NCBI GenBank assembly: GCA_947494305.1
Contig: CANLUL010000006.1
Location: 30,001-71,173, forward strand
DNA from: an uncultured Sphingomonadaceae bacterium
Lineage (GTDB): Bacteria > Pseudomonadota > Alphaproteobacteria > Sphingomonadales > Sphingomonadaceae
Direction: 5' to 3'
Length of the DNA stretch: 41,173 bases
In this document: one piece after another, positions 34,198 through 41,173 of the stretch
Layout of the letters: each line of letters starts with the position of its first letter
Position numbering within the stretch: the first letter of the stretch is position 1
Program-made: the position numbers and the translations under genes
The notes under the pieces: generated by a model
What the model saw: the letters and a program-made list of their open reading frames with translations, nothing else
Told to the model about the DNA's origin: nothing
Database searches by the model: none

Positions 34198-34829
34198 TGG
34201 ATGTTCTGTTCAACGTCGAATACTATTCGACCTTCAGTGTAATCGGGTTGTTCTGGTCGCTGCTGACATATTGGCTGATGTTTTCCAAGCGTGGCCAAGG
34301 CCTGCTTTCGAATCCTTGGTCTATCGTGGTCACTGCCTGCGCGATGATACCGAGCATCTGGTACGTGACGGAGCAAGTTGGCATGTTGACCAAATTGTCC
34401 GGTGGTATTCCTCCGCTGGACGTTCAATTCGGCTATGGAAAATCGGAAATTTACACCTTTGCAGATGCACTAGGAGCCGAAGGAAGAATGACCTATGCGG
34501 TTTTCCAATTGGGCGCGGACGCGCTCGCTCCACCGGCATTTGTCTGTTTCTTGATGAGCGTGTTTCGATCAACGGTCAAACGGCAAATCCCTTTGAGGAT
34601 ATGTGCGATATTGGCATTTATCTATTTCACGTCCGTTCTGTTGGCCAATACATTGATGCCCGTGATAATCATGCATTATCCAGAGGACAGCGGCCCATTG
34701 CTAACTGCCCTTTACAGTTCTGTTCCCGTGATGGACTGGCTTAAATACTCCGCTCACGCGCTAACATGGATTGTCATTTTTCTGACCTGGATTGTGCAGG
34801 GCGCTGGTTGGTTGAAATCGCGTGCCTAG
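34197..34829 (+). CDS. Integral membrane protein of unknown function
   Basis: 210 aa with about five hydrophobic segments: FSVIGLFWSLLTYWLMF, WSIVVTACAMIPSIWYV, LAPPAFVCFLMSVF, ICAILAFIYFTSVLLANTLM, and LTWIVIFLTWIVQGAGW. Short polar loops separate them. No family recognised. The ATG overlaps the stop of the heme/propeller gene, implying coupled translation. Membrane partners of periplasmic heme proteins often carry electrons to quinones; that is a guess here, as no heme-ligand pattern is evident. Confidence 0.75.
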   Translation: MDVLFNVEYYSTFSVIGLFWSLLTYWLMFSKRGQGLLSNPWSIVVTACAMIPSIWYVTEQVGMLTKLSGGIPPLDVQFGYGKSEIYTFADALGAEGRMTYAVFQLGADALAPPAFVCFLMSVFRSTVKRQIPLRICAILAFIYFTSVLLANTLMPVIIMHYPEDSGPLLTALYSSVPVMDWLKYSAHALTWIVIFLTWIVQGAGWLKSRA

Positions 34830-34882
34830 CTGTCTTCGAAAAAGCTATTATTGGGACGGTATCCATGGATGAAGGAAATACC

Positions 34883-35356
34883 ATGCGACGCGCGTTGCTG
34901 TTGACCATCGCTGTGCTGTTGTGGGGAGTTTTTGCTGCGACGACAAATGTGCACTCATCAATGGCACTGGATGACTGGAATATGGATGCGCGAAATGCGC
35001 TGCCAACCTATATCAAGATTTGGCTCGCTTCGATGCTTGTCGCCCATCTTTCCAGTGTCTTTTTTGTCCGCAAACATAAGCCGGCGCGTTGGGTGCTGGG
35101 CGGTTTTTTGTTAAGTCATCTATGGGTTGCCTATGCGGAATATTCTGATGCGATCGACCTAAAAGCGGGCTTGGTTTCTTTTGGCCATATAGTGTTTTGG
35201 CTTCCCGCCATTATTTCCTTCTATCGAAACCGGGCAGACATCAAGCTATCCTCAGCCTATGGTATATGGGCTTGCATCATGTTTTTCTATTATGCAGTTT
35301 CGTTGACCATTGATGTGCGGGAAGCGACAATATATTTCCGCCACGTAACCGGTTAG
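34883..35356 (+). CDS. Small integral membrane protein
   Basis: 157 aa with four predicted helices (ALLLTIAVLLWGVFAA, KIWLASMLVAHLSSVFFV, VLGGFLLSHLWVAYAEY, HIVFWLPAIISFY, the last region continuing into GIWACIMFFYYAVSL). ATG 34883 is chosen because AAGGA lies 6 bp upstream; earlier in-frame starts at 34766 and 34865 lie in the end of the previous gene or lack a site. No family recognised. Its place between the other membrane gene and the sulfatase suggests a shared complex. Confidence 0.72.
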   Translation: MRRALLLTIAVLLWGVFAATTNVHSSMALDDWNMDARNALPTYIKIWLASMLVAHLSSVFFVRKHKPARWVLGGFLLSHLWVAYAEYSDAIDLKAGLVSFGHIVFWLPAIISFYRNRADIKLSSAYGIWACIMFFYYAVSLTIDVREATIYFRHVTG

Positions 35357-35380
35357 CGTAGTGCCGGGAGAGGTTACTAC

Positions 35381-36985
35381 ATGAATCATTTGTTTCAATT
35401 GCGGCTGTTGGGGATATTCTTCCTGTTTTCTGTAACCAATGGCTGCAGCGATGTCGTCCATGTCTCTGACGTTCCATTGGAGTTCGGTTCAGGCGCAGCT
35501 GACAAACCCGGATCTGGTGCATTGGATGGATCGCCTCCCGATTTGAAAGAGGCCCCAAATATTGTGATCATCATGGCAGATGATCTGGGGTGGAAGGATG
35601 TTGGCTATAATGGCAGTGAGATCAGGACCCCTCATCTTGACCGGCTAGCCACCAATGGTGTGGAACTGAACCGCTTCTATGCACATCCCACATGCTCACC
35701 GACCCGTGCTTCTCTTATGACAGGAAAATCTCCGCTGCGGCTTGGTATCTTCGCACCGCTTTCCAAAAACAATCCAACGGGTTTGCCCCTTGCGGAATCA
35801 ACACTTGCCGATCAGTTAAAACAGCGAGGCTATCAGACCGCACTCACAGGAAAATGGCATCTCGGAGCACGGAATAAAGCCTATTTGCCCAATGCCCGCG
35901 GCTTTGAACATTTTTACGGTCATACAACTGGCGGCGTAGGATATTGGGATAAAGTTCATGGCGGTGGTTATGACCTACAGCGAAATGGAAAGACGGTTCG
36001 GGAAGAAGGGTATCTGACCCATCTGATTGCACAAGAGGCGGTCGATGTTATTGGAAACCGGGATCGTTCCCGACCACTCTTTCTGTTCGCTTCTTTCAAT
36101 GCACCGCATCTTCCCAATGAAGCACCAAAGCAGACAGTCGAAGAATATGACGAGATCGAAAACCCGTATCGCCGCAAACACGCGGCTATGGTGACCGAGT
36201 TTGACACAGCCGTGGGCCGGATTTTTCAAAAGCTGCAAGACGAAAATATGCTCGAGAATACCATTATCTGGTTTATGAGTGACAATGGAGGCCTAATGGC
36301 CAAACCACCGCCCGAATGGCTTCCAGACTGGGCTTTCGAAGCCGCTGTCGAATGGACTTTTGATATCGAGTCTACGCCGCGAATGATGGAATTTATTCGC
36401 ATCAATTTGACCGAAGGCGGATCGGATAATTCTCCTTTGCGGGACGGCAAGGGATCACTCTGGGAGGGTGGCATCCGGGTGCCTTCGTTCGTCTATTGGA
36501 AGGGTAAGCTAGCGCCTTCCAAAAGCAATCAGATGATCGCCATGCAAGATGTGTTGCCCACATTGCTGTCGCTAAGCGGTGAAATCGCTGATCCGGAAGC
36601 ATTGGATGGTCGGTCGGTTTGGTCAGCCTTGATGGATAATGCCAAGCTTTCCAATAATCCTGTCGTCACACAAATGGGACCAGCGCCCGCCGATCTGGCG
36701 GTCTTTGTATTTCCATGGAAATTGATTCTGGACAGTGATGGGGATGCGATGTTGTACAATGTCGAGAGAGATCCATCTGAAACAAATGAAATTTCGGGAC
36801 GCTATCCCATAATAACGGAGCAACTGAAAACCGTGCTGCAAGAGTTTCCAAAGGGAAAGAATGTTGCGCTGCCTTTGCAGGCTATCGCGGATGACCCCGA
36901 TTTCTTTGGTGGTGAAGAAGATCGAAAGCCTTGGGCGGACACAGTGGCAGTCTCCCAATTGAGACCTAAGGAGAAAATGAGATGA
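35381..36985 (+). CDS. Sulfatase (arylsulfatase-type) lipoprotein
   Basis: 534-aa type I sulfatase. Metal-binding Asp67-Asp68 appear in IMADDLGWKDVGYNG. The formylglycine motif CSPTRASLMTGKSP starts at Cys105 (C-x-P-x-R, the form matured by an aerobic FGly-generating enzyme). GKWHLG near 159 and SDNGG near 300 complete the active site. Its signal ends in SVTNGC (Cys22), a plausible lipobox, so it would act on the envelope or periplasmic side. The closest general resemblance is to arylsulfatases; the substrate is unknown. No FGE or anSME gene is in the window. The stop overlaps the next start by 4 bp. Confidence 0.93.
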   Translation: MNHLFQLRLLGIFFLFSVTNGCSDVVHVSDVPLEFGSGAADKPGSGALDGSPPDLKEAPNIVIIMADDLGWKDVGYNGSEIRTPHLDRLATNGVELNRFYAHPTCSPTRASLMTGKSPLRLGIFAPLSKNNPTGLPLAESTLADQLKQRGYQTALTGKWHLGARNKAYLPNARGFEHFYGHTTGGVGYWDKVHGGGYDLQRNGKTVREEGYLTHLIAQEAVDVIGNRDRSRPLFLFASFNAPHLPNEAPKQTVEEYDEIENPYRRKHAAMVTEFDTAVGRIFQKLQDENMLENTIIWFMSDNGGLMAKPPPEWLPDWAFEAAVEWTFDIESTPRMMEFIRINLTEGGSDNSPLRDGKGSLWEGGIRVPSFVYWKGKLAPSKSNQMIAMQDVLPTLLSLSGEIADPEALDGRSVWSALMDNAKLSNNPVVTQMGPAPADLAVFVFPWKLILDSDGDAMLYNVERDPSETNEISGRYPIITEQLKTVLQEFPKGKNVALPLQAIADDPDFFGGEEDRKPWADTVAVSQLRPKEKMR

Positions 36986-38178
36986 TCTGGACGGTTACAA
37001 AATATCTGGCTGTGGTCATGGCGCTGCTTGCGGTTGTTCTAGGGCTCGCCTGGACAACCTCTCCCGATCCGAAGTTGAACCCGGCAAGTTTTGAGAAGGA
37101 ACCGGTGGCGGAACGAATTGCTCCCCTGAATGAAGCCGCGACGCTGGCTCAGTATCAGGATGAAGATGGTGTGGTTCGCACTTTGCAGGTTTTGCGCTTT
37201 TCCAATGATACGGTTACGGGCATCGACTTGGTGGAATTGGGCGGATCTCGTTTCGACGATCCGTTTGCGGCGCTGTCCTCAGTATCAGAGACTAATCTTA
37301 CTACAGAGTCAGTTGCCAATTATCCTACCGTAGACGTTGCGTTTTCGGCTTTGTTGCCAGCAGGGCCATCAGGTTCCAGACATATTGGTACAGGCACAAA
37401 TTTCCCCGAACATGCCGAAGAAGCGAACAGTCAGTCGGTGTTCCAGTTTCCCAAATTTGGTTCCGCGACGCCGGCCCGAACACAGATACGGGCCGTGGAT
37501 GGGATTTTGCTCGATTACGAGGTCGAACTGTGCATGCGTTTCGATCGAGATATCAAGTCCGCAACAGATTTCGAACAATCAGTAAAGGGCGTTTTCCTGT
37601 GTGGTGATTTCACCAACCGGAATGCGCTGGTCGAACTGGCTGTCCCTGATAATCTAGACTCTGGCTATGGCTTTAGTGATGCCAAAAGCGGTCCAGACTC
37701 TTTCCCAACTGGCCCTTTTCTTGTCATCCCAAGTGACTGGGAAAGCTTTGTTGCTGATGTGCGTATGACGACGGCGGTCAATGGCCAACCACGCCAGGAT
37801 GCGAGGGGAAAGGAAATGACCCTCAATTTCCGAAAATTGGCGGAAAAAGCGCTTGGTGACATGGAAAAACCCAGATTCCTCTATCAAGATGGGTTTTTTT
37901 GGCTGGCGGAAGATAAAAAAATACCGGCCAATGCTACCCTGATGTCTGGAACATCCGAAGGCGTCATATTTACCTCTCCCACCAGAGGAGACATAATTGA
38001 AGGCGTCTGGCGATATTTGACAATTGGTGGGCCGTTTTCCGAAACAACCATGCTTGATGCGGCCAGAGCTAAGTTCATCGAAAACGAACACCGATCAGGC
38101 CATTTCCTACAAACAGGCGACAAAGTCCGGCATGGTTCAAATTTCCTCGGGAATATTGAAGTTTCGATTGCTGGATAG
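36982..38178 (+). CDS. FAH-family protein with N-terminal membrane anchor
   Basis: 398 aa. Residues about 6-24 form a hydrophobic anchor or uncleaved signal (YLAVVMALLAVVLGLAW), followed by an FAH-superfamily domain with GTGTNFPEHAEEAN near 137, the metal-site segment LLDYEVELCMRF near 175, VFLCGDFTNRNALVEL, and a GTSEGVIFTSP end motif. Ordinary FAH proteins are cytoplasmic; here both the anchor and the sulfatase neighbour suggest a periplasmic location. It is translationally coupled to the sulfatase (ATGA overlap). It may cleave a keto- or acylpyruvate-like product released by its partners, which is inference. Confidence 0.8.
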   Translation: MIWTVTKYLAVVMALLAVVLGLAWTTSPDPKLNPASFEKEPVAERIAPLNEAATLAQYQDEDGVVRTLQVLRFSNDTVTGIDLVELGGSRFDDPFAALSSVSETNLTTESVANYPTVDVAFSALLPAGPSGSRHIGTGTNFPEHAEEANSQSVFQFPKFGSATPARTQIRAVDGILLDYEVELCMRFDRDIKSATDFEQSVKGVFLCGDFTNRNALVELAVPDNLDSGYGFSDAKSGPDSFPTGPFLVIPSDWESFVADVRMTTAVNGQPRQDARGKEMTLNFRKLAEKALGDMEKPRFLYQDGFFWLAEDKKIPANATLMSGTSEGVIFTSPTRGDIIEGVWRYLTIGGPFSETTMLDAARAKFIENEHRSGHFLQTGDKVRHGSNFLGNIEVSIAG

Positions 38179-38479
38179 CCGATCAAGACCGAACAGGTGT
38201 TTGTCAAAAAACGGTTGATCCAAACGGGCTTTTTTGGGTGTAGAAGGTCTTTCAAGTGATATTCGCTTTTGTACCTAAGCAGCTAAAATTAGACATTCTG
38301 CAATCGGGACATAGCAGGCATCGGATTTTCCGTTAGCCCGGCGAAACCGGGTCAGTTTTGCGCATCATTCGGGTTAATCCTTGGGACGCCCTGCAAACTT
38401 GCCACAGGCTCGCCATGACCGCACAATTACTGTTCAACTTCCTCTGGCTCAGATAGCAATTGATCATTGCTGCATCTGG
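38179..38479. other. Intergenic stretch, left part
   Basis: No supported gene. An A/T-rich stretch just after the FAH gene (38205-38236) looks terminator-like at first, but its arms do not pair. The part from about 38340 to 38470 may be further decayed oxidase sequence (minus strand, with a GHGEPVASLQ-like run), too degraded to call. Confidence 0.35.
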
Positions 38480-38661
38480 CAAACATATAGATCACACTGC
38501 CCGGCTGGCGGCTGATATAGCTGTAGTTTATTTCCGGCTACGGTTTCAGCAGCGTCAACTGACCGCGAATGGGGTACATATTCTCGTCACCAAATAAAAC
38601 ACCCGCTCCCAATCCAGAGCAATTGATAAGAGCTGCATACCCATCAAGGACATTGCGACAA
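38480..38661 (-). pseudogene. FAD-dependent amino-acid oxidase (DAO-like) remnant
   Basis: On the minus strand one frame reads LDGYAALINCSGLGAGVLFG and DENMYPIRGQLTLLKP, then a TAG stop (38538-38540), then PEINYSYISRQPGSVIYM. This follows the middle of D-amino-acid-oxidase-like proteins (NCSGLGA, YPIRGQL, PEINYxY). No start, FAD-binding N-terminus or intact C-terminus is visible, so it is a fragment with a nonsense codon. It lies in the otherwise noncoding 750 bp between the FAH and M1 genes. Confidence 0.65.
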
Positions 38662-38824
38662 GCAGACCGAGTGAAGAATCCGATATCGCTGCCAAAGCAT
38701 AGGAACCGGCAGGTCATGCAATTTTACCGAAAACCAGCGGAATGACGTTGTTAATCAATATGGCGATCATCATACAGAAGACAAATAGTGGCAGCTTCAA
38801 ACCAGTTTAAGACGTTGCAAAAGT

Positions 38825-38847
38825 TTCCGCAGTATCCCGAAAGCGGG
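38825..38847 (-). repeat. Intergenic repeat, partial copy E
   Basis: Reverse complement CCCGCTTTCGGGATACTGCGG matches the start of copy B (CCGCTTTCGGGATATTGCGG) with one difference in the shared part. Only the left block of the family is recognisable here. The surrounding 38662-38936 holds no supported gene. Confidence 0.45.
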
Positions 38848-38936
38848 CATTTGGGCATGAATTCAACCTGTCCCAGTTGCCCAGTATTCACCAAAGTACG
38901 TTTAGTCTGACAAGACCAATCAGGGACAAGTTGTGG

Positions 38937-40916
38937 TTAGTTTGACAGCACCGTTCCCGCAGATATTTCATATTGAAGCGTCTCATCCACATTGCCGCGC
39001 GTATAGGCGTGATAGCTGTTACGTGTTTTCGAATAGATACGCTGAGCGATCGGCTTGCCCCAATCAGTTTCGTTGAGTGCGGTGAACAATGGGTTGACAA
39101 ACTTGTTGCGTCCCACTTTCGCCAAAAAGCGCTCGGTCTGCTGAACGGCCGGATCGTATTCATTGCGTAGCGCCGCCTCCAGCCACAGAAACAACACTTC
39201 ATTGTTGCCAGTTTGCGAAAGCTCCAAGGTTGTGTCTAGTGCTGCCAGTTGCTTGTTAGACAAATCCTTAGGGAGTTCCTCAAGGAAACGCCGCTGTTCC
39301 GCCGCCGTCCAGACGCGCCATATATCGACATCGGGTAGCGTTCCCTTGTTCGCATAAGCTGCAACCGCGCTGTCCACTGCGGCAAAAGCTTGACTATCGG
39401 GCTTCCAGGCGTTTTCCGGCAAGCCTGTGCCATAGACCCATTCGTCCAGCATCAATCGTTTTTCGAGGTCCGCATCGCCGTCAATCAGCTTCTCGCGCAT
39501 ATCTACCAGGAACATTTCGGATGTCACTGGCTCGAATGCGTGACTGTCAAACCATTGGGTCAGCCAGGCATCAAACTTTTCCCGGCCAATGATATTTTCC
39601 ACCGTGCGCAGGAACACGGTTCCCTTGTCGTAAATCGCGACACCCTTCGTATCGAAAGGGCTTATTGCATCGGGTGTGCGCATGGCCGTGGCGGGATTGT
39701 CTGCACCGGCCTCTTTGATACCATCGACCAGACTGGCATAGCCGAGCGCATATTCTTGCTCAGCGCGTTCCTTGCCATAGACGGCCTCGACGATGCGGTT
39801 CTCGAAATAGGAGGTAACCCCTTCGTTCAACCACCCATCGCGCCAGCTTGAATAGGTGGTCAGATTTCCTGACCAGCTATGCGCCAGTTCATGAGCAACC
39901 AGCCCGTTGTTGGAGCGATCACCCGCAATGAATGTTGGAGTGAGAAAGGTCATCACCGGATTTTCCATACCGCCATAGGGGAAGGCTGGCGGCAGGATGA
40001 TCATATCATAACGGCCCCAGCGATAGTCGCCGAATAATGCAATCCCGGCGTCGATCATCTCTTCTGTATCGCCGACTTCCTGCGCAGCAGCCTCGATGAC
40101 TTCGGGTTCTGCCCATACGCCTGAACGCGAACCCAACTCGCGAAATCCGATATTACCCGCGGCAATGGCGATCAGATAGGGAGGGACGGGGTTGTTCATC
40201 ACGAAGCGAAAGTCACGGCGATCCTCGCCCTTTGGTTCGGGATCGCCCTGAATCACACCGCTCATGACGACATTCAGAGGCTCGGGCGCCGAGATGGTCG
40301 CTTGCCATGTCTGACGGATTCCGGGGCTGTCCTGAGTGGGAATCCAGGTACGGTTGTTGATGGCCTGCCCTTGACTGAAGACAAAGGGATGCGCGCCGCC
40401 AGCTGTCTGCTCCGGACTTAACCACTGCAAGGCCTCGGCCCCAGGAGCAGACACATATTCGATCACGATCCGGTGTGTTGCAGCAAGTTCGCCCTCTGCC
40501 AGTTCAGCGCTTCGCTCCAGTTTCTGAGCCGGGAGTTGGACGGTCAAGGGTTCGCCCTTGTCTTCGACCGTCTCGCCAAGATCAAACTCCAGAGTATTGC
40601 CAGCCTCATCGGTGACCGCAGAGACGCGAAGGCCGTTGGAGTCGAGTATAATCTCGCTTGCCTCGTCCGCCGCCAGCACATCCAGCGTGGCCGTTCCTCC
40701 GATAGTCTTCGCATCAAAATCCATAGCCAAATCCAGGTCGATATGCGTCACCCGTGCCTCTTGAGGCTTCGCAAAAGTCTGATCATCAAACGCTTCTTCG
40801 CTGGACAAAATAGGCGCGATTTCACCCCGCCCAGCTGTGTCCTGCGAAACCAGGCCATCGCAGCCAGCAAGGAGAATCAGAAACGGAACAAAAAGAAATG
40901 AGACGTAAATGCGCAT
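38937..40916 (-). CDS. M1-family metallopeptidase, lipoprotein
   Basis: 659-aa zinc aminopeptidase of the leukotriene-A4-hydrolase-like M1 group. The signal ends in LILLAGCDG, a lipobox. The N-terminal beta domain leads to the exopeptidase signature YGGMENPVM near 316. The zinc site is His342-Glu343-x2-His346 with Glu365 eighteen residues further on (HELAHSWSGN, then WLNEGVTSYFE). A C-terminal helical repeat domain follows (about 500-640). It would trim N-terminal residues from peptides in the periplasm or at the outer membrane. All catalytic elements are intact. It has no evident operon partner. Confidence 0.93.
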   Translation of the reverse strand: MRIYVSFLFVPFLILLAGCDGLVSQDTAGRGEIAPILSSEEAFDDQTFAKPQEARVTHIDLDLAMDFDAKTIGGTATLDVLAADEASEIILDSNGLRVSAVTDEAGNTLEFDLGETVEDKGEPLTVQLPAQKLERSAELAEGELAATHRIVIEYVSAPGAEALQWLSPEQTAGGAHPFVFSQGQAINNRTWIPTQDSPGIRQTWQATISAPEPLNVVMSGVIQGDPEPKGEDRRDFRFVMNNPVPPYLIAIAAGNIGFRELGSRSGVWAEPEVIEAAAQEVGDTEEMIDAGIALFGDYRWGRYDMIILPPAFPYGGMENPVMTFLTPTFIAGDRSNNGLVAHELAHSWSGNLTTYSSWRDGWLNEGVTSYFENRIVEAVYGKERAEQEYALGYASLVDGIKEAGADNPATAMRTPDAISPFDTKGVAIYDKGTVFLRTVENIIGREKFDAWLTQWFDSHAFEPVTSEMFLVDMREKLIDGDADLEKRLMLDEWVYGTGLPENAWKPDSQAFAAVDSAVAAYANKGTLPDVDIWRVWTAAEQRRFLEELPKDLSNKQLAALDTTLELSQTGNNEVLFLWLEAALRNEYDPAVQQTERFLAKVGRNKFVNPLFTALNETDWGKPIAQRIYSKTRNSYHAYTRGNVDETLQYEISAGTVLSN

Positions 40917-41173
40917 TGGGAGATCCTGATCAGAGAGAATGTTCGGGTGATTTACATGATACGGAGCAGCTTGCCAGCCCCTGATCTAATAAACTGTTCC
41001 CGTCGACATTCGATAGGCGGGTGAAATGGAGGTATATCTTTAGAGTTCGCGTTGCGCCCCAATAGCGGCCATCCGAAGAACGCAAAGCTAATATCTGCTT
41101 CTCTAATTGGGCCTTCTAGTCAAGTTCGCTGTTATACCATTGGTTGTCATTCATCTGGGTCACGCTTCTCTCC
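40917..41173. other. Upstream region of the M1 gene, window end
   Basis: No gene visible. A GCGCCCCAATAGCGGCCAT stretch near 41053 (minus strand ATGGCCGCTATTGGGGCGC) resembles the middle block of the repeat family. The M1 promoter should lie here, but I cannot place its boxes with confidence. Confidence 0.35.

Noticed and set aside
38205-38236. A-tract and T-tract after the FAH gene that look like a terminator
   Set aside because: The sequences between the tracts do not pair; only six A-T pairs would form.

Overview
The window looks like chromosome from a sphingomonad-type alphaproteobacterium. The 3' part of an rRNA operon opens it (23S, 5S, then initiator tRNA-Met), an order common in alphaproteobacteria. 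A CC_3452-like small exported protein, an exported M1 peptidase and a short intergenic repeat family fit the same group. The assignment is from general family resemblance; no database was searched.

Layout. (1) 88-3448: 23S, 5S and tRNA-fMet with two terminator-like hairpins. (2) 3524-4738: a tyrosine integrase directly downstream of the tRNA, marking a genomic-island entry point. (3) 5010-15478: a catabolic cluster headed by a TetR repressor, with an SDR, an Old Yellow Enzyme homologue, a BKACE (DUF849) enzyme, a ferritin-like PF10118 protein, a GFA-family protein, an FAH-family hydrolase, a ThDP enzyme, two DoxX paralogues around an HxlR regulator, and a gamma-carbonic-anhydrase-like protein. 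Four promoters in three intergenic regions carry the same tandem pair of 15-bp near-palindromes laid over the -10 box, so most of the cluster looks like one TetR regulon. (4) 15496-20430: a MarR regulator with a C-terminal Cys cluster and its probable regulon (small exported protein, MFS carrier, PEP-mutase-like lyase, MGMT-like protein, SnoaL-like protein), tied together by copies of TATGCG-N3-CGCATA.

(5) 20666-29091: accessory, AT-richer DNA. It holds a subtilisin-like protease with an intact triad, a small protein resembling an I9 propeptide/inhibitor, and a convergent Trypco1-type protein. Next come a serine recombinase whose upstream region is bounded by two inverted, hix-like 26-bp dyads (a candidate invertible switch), an exported protein, an acidic protein, a protein built from two copies of an HTH-like module beside a perfect 47-bp palindrome, an AbiE type IV toxin-antitoxin pair whose toxin is cut off at its C-terminus, and a decayed tyrosine-recombinase remnant.

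(6) 29195-38178: two divergent operons. The leftward one encodes an FAD monooxygenase, a TetR regulator and an MFS exporter. The rightward one encodes a lipoprotein combining a c-type heme motif with a streptogramin-lyase-like propeller, two membrane proteins, a lipoprotein sulfatase and a membrane-anchored FAH-family protein. This combination is not one I recognise and may be an undescribed envelope catabolic or modifying system. (7) 38179-41173: a noncoding stretch with a D-amino-acid-oxidase remnant and repeat copies, then an exported M1 metallopeptidase.

The most interesting items are the protease/I9-like/Trypco1 module, the candidate invertible switch, the TetR operator series that defines a regulon, and the sulfatase/heme-propeller operon.
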